Positions 1-9,560 of a stretch of 64,000 nucleotides of DNA are shown piece after piece. This stretch comes from Mycobacterium sp. GA-0227b (GTDB lineage Bacteria; Actinomycetota; Actinomycetes; Mycobacteriales; Mycobacteriaceae), in assembly GCF_001499855.1 (NCBI RefSeq), contig NZ_LQIK01000005.1, forward strand, positions 62,001 to 126,000, given 5' to 3'. Within the stretch, counting starts at the first letter, position 1; each line of letters begins with the position of its first letter. The notes beneath the pieces were generated by a model that had not been told where the DNA came from, ran no database searches, and was given only the letters and a program-made list of their open reading frames with translations. The translations under genes were made by a program, and so were the position numbers.

Positions 1-1185
1 GTCAAGGTCCCCGACGGCACGGTCGTGCTCGACGAGGACGGTCGACTGCTGGCCGATCTGGTCGGTGCCGGCACCCGCTTCGAAGCCGCCGCCGGCGGCC
101 GCGGTGGCCAGGGCAACGCCGCGCTGGCGTCGCGTGCCCGCAAGGCCCCCGGCTTCGCGCTGCTCGGCGAAAAGGGGCAGGTCCGCGACCTCACGCTGGA
201 ACTCAAGACCGTGGCCGACGTCGGACTGGTCGGGTTTCCGTCCGCGGGCAAGTCATCGCTGGTGTCGGTCATCTCGGCGGCCAAACCGAAAATCGCGGAC
301 TACCCGTTCACCACGCTGGCGCCCAACCTCGGCGTGGTGTCCGCCGGTGAGAACACGTTCACCGTCGCCGACGTGCCCGGCCTGATCCCCGGTGCTTCGC
401 AGGGCCGCGGTCTCGGCCTGGACTTCCTGCGCCACATCGAGCGCTGCGCGGTACTGGTCCATGTGGTGGACTGCGCGACGCTGGAACCGGGACGCGACCC
501 GGTGTCCGACATCGACGCCCTGGAAGCCGAATTGGCCGCCTACACCCCGACGCTGCAGGGCGATGCGGCGCTGGGTGATCTCGGGGAGCGCCCGCGGGCG
601 GTGGTGCTCAACAAGATCGACGTGCCCGATGCGCGCGAGCTGGCCGACTTCGTGCGCGACGAGATCGCGCGCCGATACGGCTGGCCGGTCTTCGAGGTCT
701 CCACCGTGACCCGGGAAGGGTTGCGGCCGTTGACGTTCGCGCTGTGGGAGATGGTGTCGGCCTATCGCGAATCGCAACCCCCGGTGGTGCCGCGCCGGCC
801 CGTCATCCGGCCCGTCGCCGTGGACGAGAGCGGGTTCACCGTCGAGCCCGACGGACACGGCGGCTTCGTCGTCCGCGGCACCCGGCCCGAACGATGGGTT
901 GCCCAAACCGATTTCGACAACGACGAGGCGGTCGGTTATCTCGGTGACCGGCTGGCGCGGCTGGGCGTCGAGGAGGAGCTGTTCAAGCTCGGCGCCCGCC
1001 CCGGCTGCGCCGTCACCATCGGAGACGTCACCTTCGACTGGGAGCCGCAGACCCCCGCGGGGGTGGACGTGCCGATGTCGGGTCGCGGCACCGATCAGCG
1101 GCTGGAGCAGACCGACCGGGTCGGCGCCGCCGAACGCAAGGCCGCCCGACGGGAGCGGCGACGACCGGGCGGGGAACCCGGATGA
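1..1185 (+). CDS. obg: Obg family GTPase (ObgE/CgtA), 5' truncated by window edge
   Basis: The reading frame is open from base 1, so the N-terminal part of the glycine-rich Obg fold lies outside the window; about 394 residues remain of a protein usually near 480. The GTPase domain is clear: P-loop GFPSAGKSS about 80 residues in, G3 DVPGLI, G4 NKID. It is followed by a C-terminal OCT-type domain with [15 protein letters not shown] and a charged tail. Obg proteins bind the large ribosomal subunit and link GTP state to ribosome assembly and growth. The stop overlaps the proB start by 4 bases (ATGA), so the two are probably one operon, as in M. tuberculosis. Confidence 0.96.
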   Translation, partial: VKVPDGTVVLDEDGRLLADLVGAGTRFEAAAGGRGGQGNAALASRARKAPGFALLGEKGQVRDLTLELKTVADVGLVGFPSAGKSSLVSVISAAKPKIADYPFTTLAPNLGVVSAGENTFTVADVPGLIPGASQGRGLGLDFLRHIERCAVLVHVVDCATLEPGRDPVSDIDALEAELAAYTPTLQGDAALGDLGERPRAVVLNKIDVPDARELADFVRDEIARRYGWPVFEVSTVTREGLRPLTFALWEMVSAYRESQPPVVPRRPVIRPVAVDESGFTVEPDGHGGFVVRGTRPERWVAQTDFDNDEAVGYLGDRLARLGVEEELFKLGARPGCAVTIGDVTFDWEPQTPAGVDVPMSGRGTDQRLEQTDRVGAAERKAARRERRRPGGEPG

Positions 1186-2291
1186 GCGCACCGCTGAGCA
1201 CCCGGGACGCGATCCGCACTGCGCGCAGCATCGTCGTCAAGGTCGGCACCACCGCGCTCACCACGCCGTCAGGGGTGTTCGACGGGCGCCAAGTGGCCAC
1301 GATGGTCGATGCGATCGAAAAGCGCATGCAGGCGGGTTCGGATGTGGTGATCGTGTCCTCGGGTGCGATCGCGGCGGGTATTGAACCGCTCAAATTGTCC
1401 AGGCGACCGACGGATCTGGCCACCAAGCAGGCCGCGGCCAGCGTCGGGCAGGTGGCGCTGGTGAACTCGTGGAGCGCGGCGTTCGATCGCTACGATCGCG
1501 TCGTCGGGCAGGTGCTGCTGACCGCGCATGACATCGCGATGCGGGTGCAGCACACCAACGCCCAGCGCACGCTCGACAGGTTGCGCGCGCTGCACGCGGT
1601 CGCGATCGTCAACGAGAACGACACGGTGGCCACCAACGAGATCCGGTTCGGCGACAACGACCGGCTCTCGGCGCTGGTGGCCCATCTGGTGGGCGCCGAC
1701 GCGCTGGTACTGCTGTCGGACATCGACGGGCTCTACGACTCGGATCCTCGAAAGGGCAACGCCCGCTTCATTTCCGAGGTGACGCGTCCGGAGGATCTGG
1801 ACGGCGTGGTCGCCGGCCGCGGCAGTCATCTGGGCACCGGTGGCATGGCATCGAAGCTGTCGTCCGCGCTGTTGGCGGCCGACGCGGGCGTGCCGGTGCT
1901 GCTCGCCGGGGCATCGGACGCCGCCACGGCGCTCACCGACGCGTCGGTGGGCACGGTCTTCGCGCCGCGGCCCGAACGGATGTCGGCGCGCCGGTTCTGG
2001 GTGCGCTACGCCGCCGAGGTTGCGGGCGCTCTGACGCTCGACGACGGTGCGGTGCAGGCGGTGGTGCGTCAGCGGCGGTCGCTGCTGCCGGCGGGCATCA
2101 CCGCGGTGTCGGGCCGCTTCTACGGCGGCGACGTGGTCGAGTTGCGGTCGCAGGACGCGACGATGGTGGCGCGCGGCGTGGTGGCTTACGACCACAGCGA
2201 ACTTGCCACCATGTTGGGCCGGTCGACGTCGGACCTGCCGCCAGAGCTGCGCCGTCCCGCAGTACACGCCGACGACCTGGTGGCCATCTAG
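1182..2291 (+). CDS. proB: Glutamate 5-kinase
   Basis: ATP-dependent phosphorylation of glutamate to gamma-glutamyl phosphate, the first step of proline synthesis in the cytosol. The 369-aa protein has an N-terminal amino-acid-kinase domain (VKVGTTALT near residue 20, [18 protein letters not shown] near 150, GTGGMASKL near 220) and a C-terminal PUA domain from about residue 280 ([21 protein letters not shown]), the usual full-length form. The ATG overlaps the obg stop. The partner gene proA is about 11 kb downstream on the same strand rather than adjacent. Confidence 0.97.
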   Translation: MSAPLSTRDAIRTARSIVVKVGTTALTTPSGVFDGRQVATMVDAIEKRMQAGSDVVIVSSGAIAAGIEPLKLSRRPTDLATKQAAASVGQVALVNSWSAAFDRYDRVVGQVLLTAHDIAMRVQHTNAQRTLDRLRALHAVAIVNENDTVATNEIRFGDNDRLSALVAHLVGADALVLLSDIDGLYDSDPRKGNARFISEVTRPEDLDGVVAGRGSHLGTGGMASKLSSALLAADAGVPVLLAGASDAATALTDASVGTVFAPRPERMSARRFWVRYAAEVAGALTLDDGAVQAVVRQRRSLLPAGITAVSGRFYGGDVVELRSQDATMVARGVVAYDHSELATMLGRSTSDLPPELRRPAVHADDLVAI

Positions 2292-2295
2292 CAGG

Positions 2296-2344
2296 GATTT
2301 CGGTGTCCAAACCGTCGGTCAGCGATCGTTTCGACACCGAAATC
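2296..2344. repeat. Inverted repeat between convergent proB and the next gene, probable bidirectional terminator
   Basis: GATTTCGGTGTC (2296-2307) pairs perfectly with GACACCGAAATC (2333-2344), a 12-bp stem with a 25-nt loop. It fills the short gap between two genes that end toward each other. There is no T tract, so terminator function is inferred. The same GATTTCGGTGTC word recurs at the nadE 3' end (9509-9520). Confidence 0.6.
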
Positions 2345-2345
2345 G

Positions 2346-3017
2346 CTAAGAAAGGCGGGCCTGCAGCTTGCCGAGCACCGACCTGATCTGCTCGGCGCGT
2401 TCGTCGGCGTCCTCCATGACGTCGTCCTCGGCGGGCGTCACCGACACCGCGTGGGCCTTGGCGGTCGCTTCGAAGCACTGGCGGACGGCGGGATCGGCGA
2501 GGATCACCGCGGCGAACATTCCCGGAGCGAGTTCGCGGGTCCACAACAGGCCGTCGTAGCGCACCTCGGCGGGGATCCGGATCTCCAGCGCACCGCCTTC
2601 CAGTTGCTGCTTGGCCGCGGCCAGTAGCAGCGTCAGGGCGGCCCGCGAGATCGCGCCGAGCACCTTGCGACGGAACGGGAACCACGGCAGCGGCAGCTTG
2701 TCGATCTGCTTGTCGACGCCGCCGGTGAACAGGTACTCGATCAGGCTGCGGGTGCGGATCTCCTCCACTTTCGCCCACTCGACGGTGTCGCCGTCGAATT
2801 CGATACCGTCCTCGCTGATCGCCACCCCGCCGAAGTGGTTGAGCTTGCGTACCAGCCAGCGCAACTTGGCCGGCGTCAGCGAGTGCTCGGCGAGCATGTC
2901 CCCGACGCCCAGCGCCCACCGGCCGTTGACCGGTCCCGGTTCGGGCCGCCGCCGGTCCAGCAGCGCACGCAGCCACGAGGCGTCGTCGTCGGTGGTTTCC
3001 GTCACGCCGTCATTCAA
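2346..3017 (-). CDS. Conserved hypothetical protein (223 aa)
   Basis: I do not recognise a named family. The protein is acidic and soluble, with no signal peptide or membrane segment. It has a central hydrophobic patch (LPLPWFPFRRKVLGAISRAA) and an acidic stretch near the C terminus (TPAEDDVMEDADERAEQ). The open frame extends further upstream, but a TTG at 3017 overlaps the sirtuin stop (TTGA) and begins just where the sirtuin frame ends, so I chose it; GTG at 3005 is an alternative. The overlap makes it the second gene of a sirtuin operon. Confidence 0.7.
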   Translation of the reverse strand: MNDGVTETTDDDASWLRALLDRRRPEPGPVNGRWALGVGDMLAEHSLTPAKLRWLVRKLNHFGGVAISEDGIEFDGDTVEWAKVEEIRTRSLIEYLFTGGVDKQIDKLPLPWFPFRRKVLGAISRAALTLLLAAAKQQLEGGALEIRIPAEVRYDGLLWTRELAPGMFAAVILADPAVRQCFEATAKAHAVSVTPAEDDVMEDADERAEQIRSVLGKLQARLS

Positions 3018-3853
3018 GCCGAAGTGGCGACCTCGGGCAGCTCGTCGGCCAACAACGCCAGCATGGGGGAGCACCCGTTGTCGATCTTCACGGTCGCCAA
3101 GCCATCGCCGCGAGTCGGTCCGCGGTTGACGATCGCGATCGGCATGCCCGCCGCCGCGGCGTGCCGCACGAACCGGTAACCCGAATACACCGTCAACGAG
3201 GATCCCGCCACCAGCAGCGCATCTGCCGCGTCGACCAAAGAATATGCTTGCGCGACACGGTGCTTGGGCACATTTTCGCCGAAGTAGACGATGTCGGGTT
3301 TGAGCATCCCGCCACACTCGGGGCAGTCGACGATGCGGAACGACGCGGTGTCGCGGACGACGGCATCGGCGTCCGGAGCGACAGCGATGCCACCGACGGA
3401 TCGAGCGGCCTGCCGGGCGAATCCCGGATTGGCTGCCTCCAGCAGATCGGCGAGCACGGCCCGCGGCATCGTGTGCCCGCAGTCCAGGCAGATCACCTGC
3501 GCGTAGGTGCCGTGCAGGTTGACGACGTTGCCGCTGCCCGCCTTGGTGTGCAGCAGGTCGACGTTCTGGGTAAGCAGCCCCGACACCACGCCCGCGGCTT
3601 CCAGCGCGGCGAGGGCTCGGTGGCCGGCGTTGGGCAGCGTGGCGTCCATGTGGCGCCAGCCGAGGTGGTTACGGGCCCAGTAGCGCTGGCGGAACACCGG
3701 GTCGCCGGTGAACTGCCGGATGGTCATCGGATTGCTCGGCGGCGAGTCCGGGCCGCGGTAGTCGGGGATGCCCGAGTCGGTGGAGATGCCCGCACCGGTG
3801 AGCACGGCGACCCGGCGGCCACGCAACAGGGCGACGAGCTCGGGCGCTTCCAC
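3014..3853 (-). CDS. Sir2-family NAD-dependent protein deacylase (279 aa)
   Basis: Sirtuins remove acyl groups from lysines using NAD+, producing nicotinamide. Signatures in order: GAGISTDSGIPDYRGP near residue 20 (NAD pocket), QNVDLLH near 120 and NLHG with the catalytic histidine, then four zinc cysteines as CLDC and CPEC around residues 137-200, and GSSLTVYSGYR late. The Zn-finger and NVD motifs resemble class II/SIRT4-like enzymes more than classic CobB, which is a family-level inference. The start is GTG. A TACTCT hexamer ends 7 nt before it (3861-3866), compatible with a leaderless transcript. Confidence 0.9.
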   Translation of the reverse strand: MEAPELVALLRGRRVAVLTGAGISTDSGIPDYRGPDSPPSNPMTIRQFTGDPVFRQRYWARNHLGWRHMDATLPNAGHRALAALEAAGVVSGLLTQNVDLLHTKAGSGNVVNLHGTYAQVICLDCGHTMPRAVLADLLEAANPGFARQAARSVGGIAVAPDADAVVRDTASFRIVDCPECGGMLKPDIVYFGENVPKHRVAQAYSLVDAADALLVAGSSLTVYSGYRFVRHAAAAGMPIAIVNRGPTRGDGLATVKIDNGCSPMLALLADELPEVATSA

Positions 3854-3860
3854 GTGATCG

Positions 3861-3866
3861 AGAGTA
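3861..3866 (-). promoter_or_regulatory. Putative -10 hexamer for leaderless sirtuin mRNA
   Basis: Reading the minus strand, TACTCT is followed by 7 nt and then the GTG start at 3853. This spacing would place transcription initiation on or beside the start codon. It is inferred from sequence only; I did not identify a clear -35 element. Confidence 0.4.
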
Positions 3867-3896
3867 GGCGCTGTCCGGGCCGTCGAGGGCGCAGAG

Positions 3897-4376
3897 TCAG
3901 TTCATCAGGGCCTGCGGCGACAGCTCCTTGAGCATCGCATTGGCCCAGCGCATCTGCCGCAGCGCCTGCGGATGGCACCGCTGGGTCAGCTTCAGCAGCC
4001 GGTCGTCCTTGGCGGCCTGCGCGCCCTGCCCCAGCAGCTCCCAGTCGAGGGAAACGCCGGCCGCCAGGCGGTGCAGCCGCCGCAGGTCGGCGAGCAACAG
4101 CAGCGCGGGTTCGGGGCGGCGGCCGACGCGGTCGCTGATCCACTGCTGCGCGGACTCGGTGATCGCCGACGTGCGGGGGTGAGCGCGCAGTCGAACACCG
4201 TAGCGCCGGCCGGTTTCGGCGATCAGCTCCAGATGCTCGCGTGACCAGCCGGCAAGACCGAGCGCCACATAGTAGATGGCTTGGTCGTTGTGGTGCCGCG
4301 CGGCGGTCGCGTCCAGCGAGCGGGCCAGCCGCAGTTCCGACCGGTGCAACTCCCGCAGCGCCATGCCGAGTTTCAT
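3897..4376 (-). CDS. Conserved hypothetical protein coupled to the molybdoenzyme (159 aa)
   Basis: A mostly helical soluble protein with no signal peptide, rich in Arg, Leu and His (LHRSELRLARSL, ARHHNDQAIYYVALGLAGWSREHLELIAETGRRYG). I cannot assign a family. Its ATG overlaps the stop of the molybdopterin oxidoreductase by 4 bases (ATGA at 4373-4376), so it should be translated in step with it. A role as accessory, maturation or electron-transfer partner of that enzyme is plausible but is inference from position only. Confidence 0.75.
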   Translation of the reverse strand: MKLGMALRELHRSELRLARSLDATAARHHNDQAIYYVALGLAGWSREHLELIAETGRRYGVRLRAHPRTSAITESAQQWISDRVGRRPEPALLLLADLRRLHRLAAGVSLDWELLGQGAQAAKDDRLLKLTQRCHPQALRQMRWANAMLKELSPQALMN

Positions 4377-6826
4377 GGTGTCTCCGAAGAGGTCAGGGAT
4401 TCAGTCGCTTCGGCCGCCGCGCCTCCGCTTGTCGCATCGACGCCGTCGGAAACCGGTGCCGAGGCGGCGGTGGTCGGCGCTGGAGCAGGTGATGACGAAC
4501 CGGTTACCCGGCGCAGGCTCGCCGCCGCGGTCTTGTAGACGGGCTGTTTGGACACCGGATCCCAGTCCGTGATGGTCAGCTCGTTGGCGGCGCGGTGATG
4601 ACCGTCGTCGACATCGACATCCCAATAGCCGTAGTGGAACGGCAGGAACAGCACACCGGTGCGGATCCCGCAGATGCGGGCCTTGGCGGTGACCGAGCCC
4701 CGCGGCGTGCCGATCTCGACGACGTCGCCCTCTGCAATGGTGAGCCGTTGGGCGTCGGCCTTCGACACCTCCACCCACACCTCCGGGGCGGCGGCCTGCA
4801 GTTGCGGCGCGCGGCCGGTTTTGGTGCGGGTGTGGAACTGGTAGAGGGTCCGGCCGGTGATCAACGCGAACGGAAACTCGGGGCGCGGCGGCTCGTGCGG
4901 TGAAATGTATTCGGCCGCCTTGATGATCGCCTTGCCGTCCGGATTCATCGCGCGGTATTCGGTGGGCTCCAGTGGTGCACCGGTGATCAGGTCCTTGCCA
5001 TAGGCCTCGCAGTAATCGGGTGAGGCCCAGAACCGGCCGTTGGCGTACAGTCGCTCCGTTCCGTCGGGATTGTCTGCGTTGCAAGGCCATTGGATGCCGG
5101 CGGAGCCACGGAGCTTGTCGTAGCTCAGGCCGGTGTAGTCGCACGGGCGGCCGGCGCTGCAGCGTTTCCATGCTTCGAACGCCGATTCGGCGTCGGTCCA
5201 CGACGGCAGCGGTGCGCCGTCGTTGTCGCGGAAGTCCATCCGGCGCGCGTAGTCGAGGAAGATGTCCAGGTCGGGCCGAGCCGCGCCGGGCGGATCGACG
5301 GCTTTCTCCGAAAGGTGAACGGTGCGGTCGGCGTTGGTGAAGGTGCCGGTCTTCTCACCCCACGCCGCGGCGGGCAGGACCACATCGGCGAGTTCGGTCG
5401 TCTCGGTGCGGAAGATGTCCTGCACGATCACAAAAAGCCGGTCCTGGCCCAGAATGCCTCGAATACGTCGCAGCTCGGGAAGCGATACGGCGGGGTTGGT
5501 GGCGCTGATCCACAGCAGGCGCAGCGTGCCCTGCTCGGCGTAACGGAACATCTGCATCGCGTGCGTCGGCGGCGCGTAGTGCGGAATCTGCAGTGCGTCG
5601 ATGTTCCACAGTCGGGCGAGCTCTTCGATGTGGGAGTCGTTGGACCAGTTGCGGAATCCCGCCAGATCGCCGTCCGCGCCGCATTCGCGGGTGTTCTCGG
5701 CCGTGGGTTGGCCATTCATCTGCAGGATTCCGCAGCCCGGCTTGCCCAGCATTCCGCGGACGATGTGAATGTTGTTGACCTGCACCGCCGCCGCCGTCGC
5801 CTGATGGGACTGGTAAAAGCCCTGCAGGACCGTCGAGAGTAGCCGCTGCGCGGTGCCGAGCCGCCGAGCCGCCTCCCTGATGTCCTCGGCGGGCACGTCG
5901 CAGATCTTCGCCACGCGCTCGGCCGGGAACTCGGCCACCCGCTTTCGCAGTTCGTCGAAGCCGACGGCGTGGGCGTCGACGTAGTCATGGTCCACCCAGT
6001 CGTTGCGAAGAATTTCGTGCAACAGTCCGTTCATCAACGCCACGTTGGTCCCGGGCAGCGGCGCGAGATGCACTGTGGCGGCCTGCGCGACGGGTGTCGG
6101 CCGGGGGTCGACGCACACGATGGCGGGTGGGTCGTCACCGGCGAGTCGGTCGAGCATTCGCATCCACAACACGGTTTGGGTTTCGGCGACGTTGTGCCCG
6201 AAAAGGGCGATCACGTCGGCGTGGTCGACGTCGGTGTACGAACCGGGCTGGCCGTCGCAGCCGAACGATTCCTTGAGCGCCTCGGCGGCGGTTGCGGTGC
6301 ACAACCGGGTGTTGCCGTCGACGTGGTTGGTGCCGATCGCCCCGTGGGCGATCACGCCCTGCGTGTAGTACTCCTCGAGAAACAGCTGACCGCTGGTATA
6401 GAACCCGAATGCGCTCGGTCCCACCGTTTCGAGCAGCTCTTTGCTGCGGCGGACGATCCGGTTCATCGCTGTGTCCCAGTCGGTTTCGACCAGCTTGCCG
6501 TTCTCGCGCACCAGCGGCATGGTGAGCCGGTCGGTCGACGCGTTGGCCTGCCACCCGAAGAGATCCTTGGTGTCGACCCGGCCGCGGTTGACGCGATCGA
6601 CGGACCGGCCTCGAATGCCGACGATGCGGCCGTCTTTGACCGCGATGTCGAGGCCGTCACCGTTGGAATGCAGCACAGACGCCGACTGCACCCATCGGTC
6701 GACCGCATCGGGGGCCAGCCCGTCGGCCAGGTGCATGTCGACGCGTTCTGGCCAATGTTCGCCTTTTCCGTAAGGCGTCCGAGTGCCCCACGGTTCGGCG
6801 ATCCGATCGCGCTTGGTGTTGATCAT
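4373..6826 (-). CDS. Molybdopterin oxidoreductase (nitrate reductase/formate dehydrogenase-like) lacking the N-terminal 4Fe-4S motif
   Basis: This 817-aa protein has the DMSO-reductase-superfamily layout: a Mo-bis-MGD catalytic core (TSGQLFLEEYYTQGV; HVDGNTRLCTATAA with a candidate Cys Mo ligand; GHNVAETQTV; MNGQPTAENTRECG) and a C-terminal dinucleotide-binding domain (LITGRTLYQFHTRTKTGR, HYGYWDVDVDDGHHRAANELT). The usual N-terminal CxxCxxxC cluster site just before GLDIAVKDGRIVGIRG is replaced by WVQSASVLHSNGDG. The fourth cysteine position (normally CPKG) reads VDTKD. All four Fe-S ligands are therefore missing. A Pro/Ala/Ser-rich tail ends the protein. The substrate is unknown; nitrate-reductase-like assignment is by overall similarity. 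Confidence 0.85.
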   Translation of the reverse strand: MINTKRDRIAEPWGTRTPYGKGEHWPERVDMHLADGLAPDAVDRWVQSASVLHSNGDGLDIAVKDGRIVGIRGRSVDRVNRGRVDTKDLFGWQANASTDRLTMPLVRENGKLVETDWDTAMNRIVRRSKELLETVGPSAFGFYTSGQLFLEEYYTQGVIAHGAIGTNHVDGNTRLCTATAAEALKESFGCDGQPGSYTDVDHADVIALFGHNVAETQTVLWMRMLDRLAGDDPPAIVCVDPRPTPVAQAATVHLAPLPGTNVALMNGLLHEILRNDWVDHDYVDAHAVGFDELRKRVAEFPAERVAKICDVPAEDIREAARRLGTAQRLLSTVLQGFYQSHQATAAAVQVNNIHIVRGMLGKPGCGILQMNGQPTAENTRECGADGDLAGFRNWSNDSHIEELARLWNIDALQIPHYAPPTHAMQMFRYAEQGTLRLLWISATNPAVSLPELRRIRGILGQDRLFVIVQDIFRTETTELADVVLPAAAWGEKTGTFTNADRTVHLSEKAVDPPGAARPDLDIFLDYARRMDFRDNDGAPLPSWTDAESAFEAWKRCSAGRPCDYTGLSYDKLRGSAGIQWPCNADNPDGTERLYANGRFWASPDYCEAYGKDLITGAPLEPTEYRAMNPDGKAIIKAAEYISPHEPPRPEFPFALITGRTLYQFHTRTKTGRAPQLQAAAPEVWVEVSKADAQRLTIAEGDVVEIGTPRGSVTAKARICGIRTGVLFLPFHYGYWDVDVDDGHHRAANELTITDWDPVSKQPVYKTAAASLRRVTGSSSPAPAPTTAASAPVSDGVDATSGGAAAEATESLTSSETP

Positions 6827-6867
6827 CGGTTTGGTCGGGCTACCCGCGAACCGCTACGTCAAACGCG

Positions 6868-7407
<540 letters not shown>

Positions 7408-7450
7408 GGGGACTTGCATACCCCGTTCCGTTTTCGGGCAACAATGAGGC

Positions 7451-9505
7451 ATGGACTTCTACTCGGCGTACCGGCACGGCTTCGTCCGCGTCGCCGCCTG
7501 TACGCACCATACGGCGCTCGCCGACCCGCAGGCCAACGCCGAGTCCGTGCTGCGGATGGCGCGCGACTGCCACGACGACAGCGTGGCGCTTGCGGTCTTC
7601 CCGGAGCTGACGCTGTCGGGGTATTCGATCGAGGACATCGTTATGCAGGACGCGCTGCTCGATGCGGTCGAAGACGCGGTGCTCGACATCGTCGTGGCCT
7701 CGGCCGATCTGATGCCGGTGTTGGTGGTCGGCGCGCCGCTGCGCTACCGGCACCGGGTGTACAACACCGCCGTGGTGATCCACCGCGGGCGGGTGCTCGG
7801 CGTGGCGCCGAAGTCTTACCTGCCGACGTACCGCGAGTTCTACGAGCGACGCCAGATGGCGCCCGGCGACGACGTGCGCGGGGCGATCCGGATGGGGCGC
7901 GGTGATGCCTGGGCGGACGTGCCGTTCGGCCCCGACCTGTTGTTCACCGCGACCGACATGCCGGGTTTCGTGCTGCACGTCGAGATCTGCGAGGACATGT
8001 TCGTGCCGATTCCGCCGAGCGCGTCGGCGGCATTGGCCGGTGCAACGGTGTTGGCGAACCTGTCGGGCAGCCCGATCACCATCGGCCGGTCCGAGGACCG
8101 CTGCCTGCTGGCCCGCTCCGCTTCGGCGCGCTGTCTGGCCGCATACGTCTATTCCGCGGCGGGGCCGGGGGAGTCGACCACCGACCTCGCCTGGGACGGC
8201 CAGACGATGATCTGGGAGAACGGCGAGTGCCTGGCGCAATCCGAGCGGTTCCCGAAGGCTGAGCAACGCTCGATCGCCGACGTCGACCTGGAACGGCTGC
8301 GCTCCGAACGCATCCGGATGGGCACCTTCGACGACAACCGGCGTCACCACGGTACGTCGACGGACTCCTACCGGCGGGTGGAGTTCCAGCTCGATCCGCC
8401 ATCGGGTGACATCGGGCTGCTCCGGCACGTCGAACGCTTCCCGTTCGTTCCGTCGGATCCGCAACGGCTGGAACAGGATTGCTATGAGGCCTACAACATC
8501 CAGGTGGCCGGGCTCGAGCAGCGGTTGCGTGCGCTCGACTACCCCAAGGTCGTGCTCGGGTTGTCCGGTGGCCTGGACTCGACGCACGCGCTGATCGTGG
8601 CGGCGCGGGCGATGGATCGCGAACAACGGCCGCGCAGCGACATTCTCGCGTTCACCATGCCGGGGTTCGCCACCGGCGACCGCACCAAGGGCAATGCCGT
8701 GCGGTTGGCCGAGGCGTTGGGCGTGACATTCGACGAACTCGACATCAAGTCGACCGCGGAACTGATGCTCAAGAACATGGACCATCCGTTCGGGCGCGGC
8801 GAGGAGGTCTACGACGTCACGTTCGAAAATGTGCAGGCCGGCCTGCGCACCGACTACCTGTTCCGGTTGGCCAATCAGCGCGGCGGCATCGTGCTGGGCA
8901 CCGGCGACCTGTCCGAACTCGCGCTCGGGTGGTCGACCTACGGCGTCGGGGACCAGATGTCGCACTACAACGTCAACGGCGGCGTGCCGAAGACGTTGAT
9001 TCAGCACCTGATTCGCTGGGTGATCACGTCCAAGCAGTTCGACGAGACCGTCAACGAGGTCCTGCAGTCGGTGCTCGACACCGAGATCTCCCCGGAGCTG
9101 GTGCCCGCCGGTGAGGACGAGGAGATCCAGAGTAGCGAATCCAAGGTCGGCCCCTATGTGCTGCAAGATTTCTCGTTGTTTCAGGTGCTGCGCTTCGGGT
9201 TCCGGCCCTCGAAGGTCGCGTTCCTCGCCTGGCACGCCTGGAGCGATCCCGCGCGCGGCGACTGGCCAACCGGCTATCCCGAGGACAAACGACCGGCGTA
9301 CTCGCTGAAGGAGATTCGGCACTGGCTGCAGGTGTTCGCGCAGCGATACTACTCGTTCGCGCAGTTCAAGCGGTCGGCGCTGCCCAATGGGCCGAAGGTG
9401 TCGCACGGCGGGTCGCTCTCGCCGCGCGGTGACTGGCGGGCGCCGTCGGACATGTCCGCGCGCACCTGGCTCGACGAGATCGAGCGGGAGATCCCCGAGG
9501 AGTGA
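7451..9505 (+). CDS. nadE: Glutamine-dependent NAD+ synthetase
   Basis: Makes NAD+ from nicotinic acid adenine dinucleotide using ammonia released from glutamine. The 684-aa two-domain form is typical of mycobacteria. An N-terminal nitrilase-type glutaminase carries the Glu-Lys-Cys triad (VFPELTLSGYS; PKSYLPTYREFYE; HVEICEDMFVP). A C-terminal ATP-pyrophosphatase synthetase carries the PP-loop LSGGLDSTHAL near residue 375 and GTGDLSELALGWSTYG. The ATG at 7451 is preceded by only a weak AATGAGG. It is divergent from the isochorismatase-family gene. Confidence 0.97.
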   Translation: MDFYSAYRHGFVRVAACTHHTALADPQANAESVLRMARDCHDDSVALAVFPELTLSGYSIEDIVMQDALLDAVEDAVLDIVVASADLMPVLVVGAPLRYRHRVYNTAVVIHRGRVLGVAPKSYLPTYREFYERRQMAPGDDVRGAIRMGRGDAWADVPFGPDLLFTATDMPGFVLHVEICEDMFVPIPPSASAALAGATVLANLSGSPITIGRSEDRCLLARSASARCLAAYVYSAAGPGESTTDLAWDGQTMIWENGECLAQSERFPKAEQRSIADVDLERLRSERIRMGTFDDNRRHHGTSTDSYRRVEFQLDPPSGDIGLLRHVERFPFVPSDPQRLEQDCYEAYNIQVAGLEQRLRALDYPKVVLGLSGGLDSTHALIVAARAMDREQRPRSDILAFTMPGFATGDRTKGNAVRLAEALGVTFDELDIKSTAELMLKNMDHPFGRGEEVYDVTFENVQAGLRTDYLFRLANQRGGIVLGTGDLSELALGWSTYGVGDQMSHYNVNGGVPKTLIQHLIRWVITSKQFDETVNEVLQSVLDTEISPELVPAGEDEEIQSSESKVGPYVLQDFSLFQVLRFGFRPSKVAFLAWHAWSDPARGDWPTGYPEDKRPAYSLKEIRHWLQVFAQRYYSFAQFKRSALPNGPKVSHGGSLSPRGDWRAPSDMSARTWLDEIEREIPEE

Positions 9506-9507
9506 CT

Positions 9508-9560
9508 GTGATTTCGGTGTCGTCGGGTGCGGTCAGCGCAACCAGCTATCCCGAAATCAC
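9508..9560. repeat. Inverted repeat at convergent nadE / methyltransferase-like junction
   Basis: GTGATTTCGG (9508-9517) is the perfect reverse complement of CCGAAATCAC (9551-9560), a 10-bp stem with a 33-nt loop. The right arm lies inside the last codons of the minus-strand gene. The left arm continues as GATTTCGGTGTC, the same word found in the proB-end repeat. Probable bidirectional termination signal, by inference. Confidence 0.5.
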
